Positions 8,650 to 18,127 of a stretch of 64,000 nt of DNA are shown one piece after another. Every line of letters starts with the position of its first letter. Within the stretch, counting starts at the first letter, position 1. This stretch comes from Pseudomonas sp. PSE14 (GTDB taxonomy: Bacteria > Pseudomonadota > Gammaproteobacteria > Pseudomonadales > Pseudomonadaceae): the NCBI RefSeq assembly GCF_029203285.1, contig NZ_CP115669.1, forward strand, positions 2,480,001 through 2,544,000. Direction: 5' to 3'. The notes beneath the pieces are model-generated. The model had not been told where the DNA came from. It did no database searches and was given only the letters and a program-made list of their open reading frames with translations. A program made the position numbers and the translations under genes.

Positions 8650-9045
8650 ATGGACGAAAAAGAACGCTACGAAGCCGGTATGCAGGTTCGTCGCGCGGTG
8701 TTGGGCGATGCCCACGTCGACCGCAGCCTGCAGAACCGCACTGCATTCAACGAGGAATTCCAGGAAATGATCACCCGCCACGCCTGGGGTGACATCTGGA
8801 CCCGCCCCGGCCTGCCGCGCCACACCCGTAGCCTGATCACCATCGCCATGCTGATCGGCATGAATCGCGAGGGCGAGCTCAAGCTGCATCTGCGCGCCGC
8901 GCGCAACAACGGCGTGACCCGCGAGGAGATCAAGGAAGTGCTGCTGCAGAGTGCAATCTACTGCGGCATCCCGGCCGCCAATGCCACTTTCCACCTCGCC
9001 GAGGCGGTATGGGACGAGCTGGGCACCGAGTCGCTGGACGAGTAA
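8650..9045 (+). CDS. pcaC: 4-carboxymuconolactone decarboxylase PcaC
   Basis: Decarboxylates 4-carboxymuconolactone to the enol-lactone. The ATG at 8650 gives 131 residues (MDEKERYEAGMQVRRAVLG); the open frame extends upstream only through the palindromic repeat, so the longer version is rejected. It is an AhpD-like all-helical fold with the conserved TLITIAMLIG-like segment (here SLITIAMLIG) and ELKLHLRAARNNGVT. It is the last gene of the cat-pca block. Confidence 0.95.
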   Translation: MDEKERYEAGMQVRRAVLGDAHVDRSLQNRTAFNEEFQEMITRHAWGDIWTRPGLPRHTRSLITIAMLIGMNREGELKLHLRAARNNGVTREEIKEVLLQSAIYCGIPAANATFHLAEAVWDELGTESLDE

Positions 9046-9060
9046 CCCGTTACGGGTTCG

Positions 9061-9220
9061 ATGGGTATCGCTTCGCTCCACCCATCCTACGTGACTGCCT
9101 CCGGACCACGCCTCCGGAGGGCTGTCTGGTCGTGCATGAGCGGACCATGGGCGCGCTGACGGGCATGGCCAATTCGCACGTCGGGCTCTCGTAGGATGGG
9201 TGGAGCGAAGCGATACCCAT
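9061..9220. repeat. Type C long inverted repeat
   Basis: Two perfect 31-base arms (9061-9091 and 9190-9220) of the GTAGGATGGGTGGAGCGAAG family enclose 98 bases. It lies between convergent pcaC and the acetoacetyl-CoA synthetase gene, so a paired transcript could act as a boundary. A related, less perfect copy is at 41329-41407. Confidence 0.85.
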
Positions 9221-9231
9221 GCAGAAGAAAC

Positions 9232-11187
<1,956 letters not shown>

Positions 11188-11281
11188 CGACTACGACTCC
11201 AGCTGGTTCTTGTGGGCGAAGGGCACCGCCGACGGACGGTGCCTACGCATCATGTCACGAAGCGCCGTAGGAACCCTCAGG

Positions 11282-12052
11282 TCATTGCGCGATCCAGCCA
11301 CCATCCATGTTCCAGGCTGCGCCCCGGACCTGCGCGGCGGCCTCACTACACAAGAATAGTGCCAGTTCGCCGAGCTGGTCGGCGGTGACGAACTCCAGCG
11401 ACGGCTGCTTTTCCGCCAGCAGGTCGTGGCGCGCCTGCTCCGGGCTGGCGCCGGCGGCGATGCGCGCATCGATCTGCTGTTGGACGAGCGGCGTCAGCAC
11501 CCAGCCGGGGCAGATGGCGTTGCAGGTGATGGCCGTAGTGGCGGTTTCCAGGGCGGTGGTCTTGGTCAGCCCGATCACCCCGTGCTTGGCGGCCACGTAG
11601 GCGCTCTTGCCGGCGGAGGCGACCAGGCCGTGGGTCGAGGCGATGTTGAGGATGCGTCCCCAGCCGCGCTGGCGCATGCCCGGCAGCGCCAGGCGCGTGG
11701 TGTGGAACACTGAGGAGAGGTTGATGGCGATGATCGCGTTCCAGCGTTCCACGGGGAAGTCTTCCAGCGCCGCGACGTGCTGGATGCCGGCGTTGTTGAC
11801 CAGGATGTCGAGGCCGCCGAAGTCGCGCTCGACGTAGGCGATCATCTCGGCGATCTGTTCCGGCAGCGCCATGTCCGCGCCGTGGTGGCCGATGCGCGTG
11901 CCGTGTACCGACAGTTCGCGCACGGCCGCGTCGATGTCGCCAAAGCCGTTGACCACCACGTTGGCGCCCGCCTGCGCGAGCCGCGCGGCGATGCCCAGTC
12001 CGATGCCGCTGGTGGAGCCGGTGACCAGTGCGGTCTTGCCCTTGAGTGTCAT
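11282..12052 (-). CDS. bdhA: 3-hydroxybutyrate dehydrogenase
   Basis: An NAD-dependent SDR oxidising D-3-hydroxybutyrate to acetoacetate. The ATG at 12052 with AGGAG upstream gives 256 residues (MTLKGKTALVTGSTSGIG); the track's longer start at 12118 would run into the GntP gene. The nucleotide motif TGSTSGIG, NNAG and the catalytic SxnYxxxK arrangement (Ser, then SAYVAAKHG) are visible, as is the C-terminal WNMDGGW. It lies directly downstream of the GntP permease and is probably co-transcribed with it. Confidence 0.93.
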   Translation of the reverse strand: MTLKGKTALVTGSTSGIGLGIAARLAQAGANVVVNGFGDIDAAVRELSVHGTRIGHHGADMALPEQIAEMIAYVERDFGGLDILVNNAGIQHVAALEDFPVERWNAIIAINLSSVFHTTRLALPGMRQRGWGRILNIASTHGLVASAGKSAYVAAKHGVIGLTKTTALETATTAITCNAICPGWVLTPLVQQQIDARIAAGASPEQARHDLLAEKQPSLEFVTADQLGELALFLCSEAAAQVRGAAWNMDGGWIAQ

Positions 12053-12110
12053 GCAAATCTCCTCTGGAACGGGGCGGCCGCCGCGCGGCGCCCGCTTTGA
12101 AACAACCGGC

Positions 12111-13502
12111 TTATACAATCCCGGTGGCGTAGAAGGTCCCGATCACCACGAACACCGCGAGGGTCTTGATCAGGGTGATGGCGAAGATGTCCTTGTAGGC
12201 TTCGCGGTGGGTCAGGCCGGTGACCGCCAGCAGGGTGATCACCGCGCCGTTGTGCGGCAAGGTGTCCATGCCGCCGGAGGCCATGGCGGCGACCCGATGC
12301 AGCACTTCCAACGGGATGTTGGCGGCGTGGGCGGCGGCGATGAACTGCTCGGACATGGCCGCCAGGGCGATGCTCATGCCGCCGGACGCCGAGCCGGTGA
12401 TGCCGGCCAGGCTGGTGACGGTAATCGCTTCGTTGACCAGCGGATCGGGGATTTTCTTCAGCGCATCGGCCAGCACCAGGAAGCCCGGCAGCGAGGCGAT
12501 GACCGCGCCGAAGCCGTATTCCGACGCCGTGTTCATGGCCGCCAGCAGTGCGCCGGACACGGCGGTCTTGCTGCCCTCGGCAATCTTGCTGCGAATCACC
12601 GCGAAGCTGCTCACCAGCACCAGCAGGATGCCCAGCAGCAGCGCCGCCTGGACCGCCCAGATGCCGGTCAGCTTGGCCACGTCGCTGGCCACCGGCGCGG
12701 CCATGCCGGCCAGTTGCAGGCTGTGGGTCTTGCCGTAGACCTGGGGAATCCAGTGGGTGAACAGCAGGTTGGCGACGCCCACCAGCACCAGTGGCGAGAG
12801 CGCCAGCAGTGGGTTGGGCAGCTTGATGTCGTCGGCGGTTTCCGGCTCGTTGCGCAGCTCGGTGCCGTAACCTTCGCCGGCGGCGCGCGCCTTGCCTGCC
12901 TGGCGGCGCAGGAACAGCATGCCCACGGTGAAGACGAACAGGCTGCCGATCAGCCCCAGCCAGGGCGCGGCCCAGCCGGTGGTGTTGAAGAAGGCGGTGG
13001 GGATGATGTTCTGGATCTGCGGGGTGCCGGGCAGGGCGTCCATGGTGAAGCTGAACGCACCCAGGGCGATGGTCGCCGGGATCAGCCGCTTGGGAATGTT
13101 GCTCTGGCGGAACATCTCGGCGGCGAACGGGTAGACCGCGAACACCACCACGAACAGCGACACGCCGCCGTAGGTGAGCAGGGCGCAGACCAGCACGATC
13201 ACCAGCATCGCCTGGCTCGTGCCGAGCAGGCGGATGGCGGCGGCGACGATGGAGCGCGAGAAGCCCGACAGCTCGATGAGCTTGCCGAACACCGCGCCGA
13301 GCAGGAACACCGGGAAGTAGAGTTTGACGAAGCCGACCATCTTCTCCATGAACACGCCAGTGAAGGCCGGCGCCACGGCGGAAGGGTCGGTCAGCAGCAC
13401 CGCCAGCAGCGCGGCGATGGGGGCGAAGAGGATCACGCTGTAGCCGCGGTAGGCGGCGAGCATCAGCAGGGCAAGGGCCGCGAGGGCGATGACCACGCTC
13501 AT
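12111..13502 (-). CDS. GntP-family permease, probable 3-hydroxybutyrate/short-chain acid importer
   Basis: A 463-residue inner-membrane protein, hydrophobic throughout with about 12 predicted segments, starting MSVVIALAALALLMLAAYRGYSV. Family motifs include LLGAVFGKLIELSG and AGITGSASGGMSIAL. GntP proteins carry gluconate-like hydroxy acids; the neighbouring bdhA, OprD and sigma-54 regulator suggest 3-hydroxybutyrate as substrate. It sits like PA2004 in P. aeruginosa. The substrate is inference from context. Confidence 0.88.
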   Translation of the reverse strand: MSVVIALAALALLMLAAYRGYSVILFAPIAALLAVLLTDPSAVAPAFTGVFMEKMVGFVKLYFPVFLLGAVFGKLIELSGFSRSIVAAAIRLLGTSQAMLVIVLVCALLTYGGVSLFVVVFAVYPFAAEMFRQSNIPKRLIPATIALGAFSFTMDALPGTPQIQNIIPTAFFNTTGWAAPWLGLIGSLFVFTVGMLFLRRQAGKARAAGEGYGTELRNEPETADDIKLPNPLLALSPLVLVGVANLLFTHWIPQVYGKTHSLQLAGMAAPVASDVAKLTGIWAVQAALLLGILLVLVSSFAVIRSKIAEGSKTAVSGALLAAMNTASEYGFGAVIASLPGFLVLADALKKIPDPLVNEAITVTSLAGITGSASGGMSIALAAMSEQFIAAAHAANIPLEVLHRVAAMASGGMDTLPHNGAVITLLAVTGLTHREAYKDIFAITLIKTLAVFVVIGTFYATGIV

Positions 13503-13588
13503 CGAAGTATCTCCAGTTGTCGCGCGGCTCCGAGCCGCGCGTCATTCTTGTTGTAGTGGGCTTGCTTGACGATCAGGCGCTCAGGCGA

Positions 13589-14854
13589 TTACCAGAGCGG
13601 CAGCACGTAGCTGAGGATCAGGCGGTTCTCGTCCAGGTCGTTGCCGAAATGGCTGGAACGCACCGTCGCGTTGCGCCACTTCACCCCGACGTTCTTCAGC
13701 GGGCCGTTTTGCACCACGTAGCCGATGTCGGTGTCGCGCTCCCATTCCTCGCCTTCGGGCCTGTTCGCGCCCAGGTCGATGTTGTCGCCGGACAGGTAGC
13801 GCGTCATGAAGGTCAGACCGGGCACGCCCAGTGCGGCGAAGTCGTAGTCGTAGCGGGCCTGCCAGGACTTCTCGTCGCGGTTGGCGAAGTCGCCGATCTG
13901 CACGAAGTTGACCAGGAAGGCGTCGGTGCCGCCGATGTAGGCGAAGCCGGTGTCACCGCTCATCTTCTGATAGCCAGCGCCGAAACCGTGGCCGCCGAGG
14001 GTGTAGGTGAGCATGGCGCCGAAGGCGCGGTTGTCGACGTTGCTGTGGCCGTCTTCGTCCGAGCGGGCGTAGCGCAGGTCGGTCTTCAGCGCCTGGCCGG
14101 CGGCGATGGGCAGGACGTGCACCAGGTTGACGATGTGCTGGTCGTAGAGCCCGTCGAGCTTGGCGTAGCTGTAGCCGGTGGTCAGCTGCGGCGTCCACTT
14201 GTAGCTCAGGCCGGCGAAGTCGAACTGGTCGCTGGTGTCGGTGGCGACGATACCGCGCGCGCTGCCGCTGGTAACGGTCATGTCCTCGCGGTTGGACGAG
14301 TCGCGCTGGCTCACCTGGCGCAGGCGGCCGCCGTCGAAGGTCAGGCCGGCGAACTCGGTGGAGTTCAGGTGGGCGCCTTCGAACGTCTGCGGCAGCAGGC
14401 GCGAATCGTTGGCCAGCACGGTGGGCAGCTTGGGCAGCAGGGTGCCGATCTTCAGCACGCTTTTGGAGGCGCGCAGCTTGGCGGTCAGGCCCAGTTCGCT
14501 GTAGTCGTCGGGCGCGCCGTTGACCTTCTCCTTGTCCCGCGGCAGCAGGCCGGAGCCGGCGCGGTCGGGGCTGGAGTCGAGCTTCACGCCCAGCAGGCCG
14601 AGGGCGTCTACGCCCACGCCGATGGTGCCTTCGGTGTAGCCGGATTCGTAGCGCAGCAGGAAGCCCTGCGCCCACTCTTCCTGCTTGGATTGCGCGGCGT
14701 TGTCCTGGCGGAAATCGCGGTTGAAGTAGAAGTTGCGCAGCTCGACGCTGGCCTTGCTGTCGGCGATGAATTCGGCGAAGGCCTGGGGCGAGAGGGCGAG
14801 GGTGGAACCGAGGGCGGTCAGAATGGCGGCATGATTGAGCGTGGAACGGCTCAT
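13589..14854 (-). CDS. OprD-family outer-membrane porin
   Basis: 421 residues with a signal peptide (cleavage near ALSPQAFA-EF), then FIADSKASVELRNFYFNRDF, the classic OprD start, and a C-terminal aromatic residue (YVLPLW) needed for barrel assembly. Members are 18-stranded substrate-specific channels. It is the first gene after the sigma-54 promoter, so it is likely the outer-membrane port for 3-hydroxybutyrate or a related acid. An 86-base gap separates it from the permease. The exact OprD subgroup cannot be told by eye. Confidence 0.9.
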   Translation of the reverse strand: MSRSTLNHAAILTALGSTLALSPQAFAEFIADSKASVELRNFYFNRDFRQDNAAQSKQEEWAQGFLLRYESGYTEGTIGVGVDALGLLGVKLDSSPDRAGSGLLPRDKEKVNGAPDDYSELGLTAKLRASKSVLKIGTLLPKLPTVLANDSRLLPQTFEGAHLNSTEFAGLTFDGGRLRQVSQRDSSNREDMTVTSGSARGIVATDTSDQFDFAGLSYKWTPQLTTGYSYAKLDGLYDQHIVNLVHVLPIAAGQALKTDLRYARSDEDGHSNVDNRAFGAMLTYTLGGHGFGAGYQKMSGDTGFAYIGGTDAFLVNFVQIGDFANRDEKSWQARYDYDFAALGVPGLTFMTRYLSGDNIDLGANRPEGEEWERDTDIGYVVQNGPLKNVGVKWRNATVRSSHFGNDLDENRLILSYVLPLW

Positions 14855-14987
14855 CGGGTGATCTCCTGACGCGGCGCCGTGTGCGAAGCGGGACTAGCCG
14901 TGGTGTCCGCTGGGGTCAGTTCGCGTTCGGGCAGCGTTGATTGTTGTTATGTCGGCTGTGCGGCGCGAGGGCCGCGAGAGGCGACAT

Positions 14988-15003
14988 AGCCAGGACCGTG
15001 CCA
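14988..15003 (-). promoter_or_regulatory. Sigma-54 (-24/-12) promoter of the hydroxybutyrate operon
   Basis: Read on the minus strand: TGGCAC-N5-TGGCT against consensus TGGCAC-N5-TTGCW. Invariant GG and GC are correctly spaced. It lies 134 bases before the porin start and just downstream of the activator gene, with paired activator sites behind it. Confidence 0.75.
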
Positions 15004-15065
15004 GGATTGTAACTATTTGATTTTTAAGTCTTATTTTGAGATTTGCGCGAATGGGGAGAACTTGC

Positions 15066-15165
15066 TTGTCTCTATTTTGAGACAAGGCGGCGGATATATT
15101 CGTTCTTGCGTCCTGGATCAGCTGCTGGAAGGCTTTGTCTCTTTTTGGAGACTCGTCTCTTTTTC
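15066..15165. promoter_or_regulatory. Upstream activator sites GTCTC-N6-GAGAC for the adjacent sigma-54 activator
   Basis: Two full dyads, TTGTCTC-N6-GAGACAA (15066-15085) and TGTCTC-N6-GAGACT (15136-15153, last arm base mismatched), share half-site and spacing. A third half-site GTCTC is at 15155-15159. The centres lie about 72 and 141 bases behind the -24 element, in the usual enhancer range. They sit between the regulator and the operon it presumably controls. Confidence 0.75.
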
Positions 15166-16588
15166 AGGATTGAAGACCCAGCGCCGCCATCTTCTTGTAG
15201 AGTGTCGAGCGCCCCAGTCCCAGGCGTTGCGCGGCTGCATCGACGTTGCCGGCATGTTCGGCCAGGGTATTGGCGATGAGTTCACGCTCGAAGGCGTCCC
15301 GCGCGGCGTAGAAGTCCTGTCCTTCGGCCAGCTTGGCTGCTGGCGCCGTCGAGGTGGCCGGCAGCGGTTGCAGTTCGCCCAGCGCCGAGCGCAGGGCGGC
15401 GGCGTCGATCTGCGGGCGGTCGCCCAGCAGCACGGTGCGCTCCAGCAGGTTGCGCAGTTCACGCACGTTGCCCGGCCAGGCGTGCCGGGCGAGCAGGGCG
15501 AGGCCGCCGGCGTCCAGTTCGTAAAGCGTCTGGCGGTCGTCGCGCAGGCCATCGAGGATGGCTTCGCACAGTGCCGGCAAATCCTCCAGGCGCTCGCGCA
15601 GCGGCGGGATCTCGATCGGCAGGACGTTGATCCGGTAGAACAGGTCGGCGCGGAATCGCCCCTCGCGCAGGGCGGCGTCGAGGTCGATGGAGGTGGCGGC
15701 GATCAGGCGGATGTCGCTGCGCAGCACTTCGTTGGAGCCGACGGGCTCGAATTCCTTTTCCTGCAGCACGCGCAGCAGCTTGCTCTGCAGGGTCAGCGGC
15801 ATATCGCCGATTTCGTCCAGGAACAGCGTGCCGCCCTGGGCTATCTGCAACTTGCCGGCGCGGCCCTTGCGGTCGGCGCCGGTGAAGGCGCCCGGCGCGG
15901 TGCCGAAGAATTCGGCCTCCAGCAAGGTCTCGGGAATGGCGGCGGCGTTGAGGCTGACGAAGGGTTTGTCGGCGCGCGGCGAGGTCGCGTGGATGGCGTG
16001 GGCGAGCAGTTCCTTGCCGGTACCGGTCTCGCCCAGCAACAGGATCGGCGCCTCGCTGGCCGCGCCACGGCGGGCGCGGCGTTTTACTTCCAGGCTGGCC
16101 GGGCTGGTGCCGATGAAATGGCCGAAGCTGTATTTGGCCTGGCGCGCCTGCAGCAGCGAACGGGTCGAGGCCAGTTCGGCCTGCATGCGTTGGTAGCGGG
16201 TGAGTAGCGGCGACAGCGCGCGCAGTTCGTCGAACAGGGCGAAGCCGATGCCGCCGATGACAACGCCGGAGTCATCGCGGATCGGCACGCGCATGACCAC
16301 CAGCGGGTCCTTGGCCATGTCGAGAATGTCCAGCAGCATCGGCCGGCCGCTGCTGACCACTTCGCGCATCAGGCTGCCGGGGATCACCTGTTCCACCGGG
16401 CGGCCGATGGCCTGCTCGGCGCTGTCCAGGCCGAAGCGCTGGGCGTAGCGCTGGTTGATCCAGACGATGCGCGCCTCGCGGTCGACGATTACCGTGCCTT
16501 CGCTGAACTGCTCGAAGATCTCGAACAGCGAACGGATCGCCAGTTGGCGAACGCTGGGGTAGTCCTTGAGGCTGTCGGTATCGGTCAT
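15164..16588 (-). CDS. hbcR: Sigma-54-dependent activator of 3-hydroxybutyrate genes (HbcR-like)
   Basis: 474 residues: an N-terminal PAS-type sensor (about 25-130, GTVIVDREARIVWINQRYAQRFG), an AAA+ domain with Walker A GETGTGKE (186-193) and sigma-54 contact loop GAFTGA (233-238), Walker B LFLDEIGDMP, and a C-terminal Fis-type helix-turn-helix (NVDAAAQRLGLGRSTLYKK). Same layout as P. aeruginosa PA2005 (HbcR). Located immediately upstream of its likely target operon. The ligand of the PAS domain cannot be read from sequence. Confidence 0.87.
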   Translation of the reverse strand: MTDTDSLKDYPSVRQLAIRSLFEIFEQFSEGTVIVDREARIVWINQRYAQRFGLDSAEQAIGRPVEQVIPGSLMREVVSSGRPMLLDILDMAKDPLVVMRVPIRDDSGVVIGGIGFALFDELRALSPLLTRYQRMQAELASTRSLLQARQAKYSFGHFIGTSPASLEVKRRARRGAASEAPILLLGETGTGKELLAHAIHATSPRADKPFVSLNAAAIPETLLEAEFFGTAPGAFTGADRKGRAGKLQIAQGGTLFLDEIGDMPLTLQSKLLRVLQEKEFEPVGSNEVLRSDIRLIAATSIDLDAALREGRFRADLFYRINVLPIEIPPLRERLEDLPALCEAILDGLRDDRQTLYELDAGGLALLARHAWPGNVRELRNLLERTVLLGDRPQIDAAALRSALGELQPLPATSTAPAAKLAEGQDFYAARDAFERELIANTLAEHAGNVDAAAQRLGLGRSTLYKKMAALGLQS

Positions 16589-16677
16589 GGGCGGGCCGTG
16601 CGCGGGGAGGGCAGAGGGCGCACTGTACCGGGATGTGGCGGACGGGTCAGCATCGGGTCATGGGGGGATTGCTTTTC

Positions 16678-16745
16678 GTAGGAGCGAGCTTGCTCGCGAA
16701 CAAACCCCGCTGCGGGCTCGGGTTCGCGAGCAAGCTCGCTCCTAC
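16678..16745. repeat. REP-like palindrome, type A
   Basis: GTAGGAGCGAGCTTGCTCGC mirrored by GCGAGCAAGCTCGCTCCTAC. First of three different repeats that fill most of the 448-base gap between the activator gene and liuE. Confidence 0.85.
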
Positions 16746-16767
16746 AGGTCGGGTTCACCGTCAGCCG

Positions 16768-16842
16768 GTAGGGCGCATAACGCCACAGGCGTTGTGCGCC
16801 GATGGCCTGGCGGCGGAAAGCGTTCCGCCTTATGCGCCCTAC
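16768..16842. repeat. Type D compound hairpin repeat
   Basis: Bounded by GTAGGGCGCATAA and TTATGCGCCCTAC. An inner near-perfect hairpin GGCGCATAACGCC / GGCGTTGTGCGCC is at the left end. Same family as 30107-30238 and 36603-36630. Confidence 0.75.
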
Positions 16843-16881
16843 GGTCTGTGTGTGGCTTCTGAAATCCGTGCCTGTGCTTTC

Positions 16882-16996
16882 CCTCACCCTAACCCTCTCC
16901 CAAGGGGAGAGGGGACCGTTCGGTTCAGGATGAAGCTACTGTGTCAGCCGACACAATCAGCCCCCTCTCCCTCTGGGAGAGGGTTGGGGTGAGGGC
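16882..16996. repeat. Type E inverted repeat pair
   Basis: CCCTCACCCTAACCCTCTCC near 16882 is the inverse of GGAGAGGGTTGGGGTGAGGG ending near 16996. Each half also folds alone. Similar pairs occur at 17988-18117 and 41440-41570. Confidence 0.75.
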
Positions 16997-17036
16997 CGCT
17001 CCGAGCGCACTTGTATCGGGCAGGTACAGGCATGCT

Positions 17037-17939
17037 TTAGCGCTTGGACAACTGCGCCTTGGCCACACGCGAGCCGTTGGGCTTGTCGAGCACGGCGCAG
17101 ATGCGCGCGCCGGCGTCGATCAGCTTGTCGAGGTCGATGCCGGTGTGGATGCCCAGGCCGTTGAGGAGGTAGAGCACGTCTTCGGTGGCGACGTTGCCGG
17201 TGGCGCCCTTGGCATAGGGGCAACCGCCCAGGCCTGCGACCGAGCTGTCGAACACCGCGATGCCTTCCAGCAGGCTGGCGTAGATGTTCGCGGTGGCCTG
17301 GCCGTAGGTGTCGTGGAAGTGCCCGGCCAGTTGCGCGCGGGGCACGCGTTGGCCGACGACTTCGAACATGCGGCGGGTGGCGCCGGCGGTGCCGACGCCG
17401 ATGGTGTCGCCCAGGGAGACTTCATAGCAGCCCATGGCGTGCAGTTCCTCGGCGACGGCGGCGACCTGCGCCACGTCCACCTCGCCCTGGTACGGGCAGC
17501 CGAGCACGCAGGAGACGTAGCCGCGCACGCGCACGCCGTGCTGGCGCGCCGCTTCCATCACCGGGATGAAGCGTTCCAGGCTCTCCTTGATCGAGCAGTT
17601 GATGTTCTTCTGCGAGAAGGCCTCGGAGGCGGCGGCGAACACCGCGACTTCCTTGACCTGGGATTCCAGCGCGGCCTCGAAGCCCTTCAGGTTCGGCGCC
17701 AGGGCGGCGTAGGTGACGCCAGCTTTCTGCTGGATGCCGGCGAAGACTTCCGCCGAGCCGGCCATCTGCGGCACCCACTTGGGCGAGACGAAGCTGCCGA
17801 CTTCGATGTAGGTGAGGCCAGCGGCGGTGAGGTCGTCCACCAGGCGTACCTTGTCGGCGACGGCGATGGGTTGCTTCTCGTTCTGCAGGCCGTCGCGCGG
17901 GCCGACTTCGACCAGGCGGACGGATTGGGGCAGGGTCAT
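17037..17939 (-). CDS. liuE: Hydroxymethylglutaryl-CoA lyase LiuE
   Basis: Splits HMG-CoA into acetyl-CoA and acetoacetate, ending leucine/isovalerate catabolism. The ATG at 17939 gives 300 residues (MTLPQSVRLVEVGPRDGLQNE), matching LiuE; the frame upstream to 17978 is rejected. The family motif GLGGCPYAKGATGNVATED carries the catalytic Cys; metal ligands lie in EVGPRDGLQ and HFHDTYG. Its product acetoacetate is the substrate of the acetoacetyl-CoA synthetase 6 kb away. Confidence 0.94.
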   Translation of the reverse strand: MTLPQSVRLVEVGPRDGLQNEKQPIAVADKVRLVDDLTAAGLTYIEVGSFVSPKWVPQMAGSAEVFAGIQQKAGVTYAALAPNLKGFEAALESQVKEVAVFAAASEAFSQKNINCSIKESLERFIPVMEAARQHGVRVRGYVSCVLGCPYQGEVDVAQVAAVAEELHAMGCYEVSLGDTIGVGTAGATRRMFEVVGQRVPRAQLAGHFHDTYGQATANIYASLLEGIAVFDSSVAGLGGCPYAKGATGNVATEDVLYLLNGLGIHTGIDLDKLIDAGARICAVLDKPNGSRVAKAQLSKR

Positions 17940-17987
17940 TTGCGGTCCTCGTAGTGTTCCATGGAGGAGGGTGCGCAATGCTCGGCA

Positions 17988-18117
17988 CCCTCTCCCTAAC
18001 CCTCTCCCTGAAGGGAGAGGGGACTGTCCTGAGCGGCGGGAGGTTTCCGGCTCACACGGAAGGTCCGCGTGGCACGGATACTCCCTCTCCCTTCAGGGAG
18101 AGGGCGGGGGAGAGGGG
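17988..18117. repeat. Type E inverted repeat between liuD and liuE
   Basis: CCCTCTCCCTAACCCTCTCC with CTGAAGGGAGAGGGGA on one side, and CTCCCTCTCCCTTCAGGGAG on the other. It interrupts the liu operon (188-base gap), where other genes abut. Confidence 0.7.
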
Positions 18118-18127
18118 CTTTTGGTCG

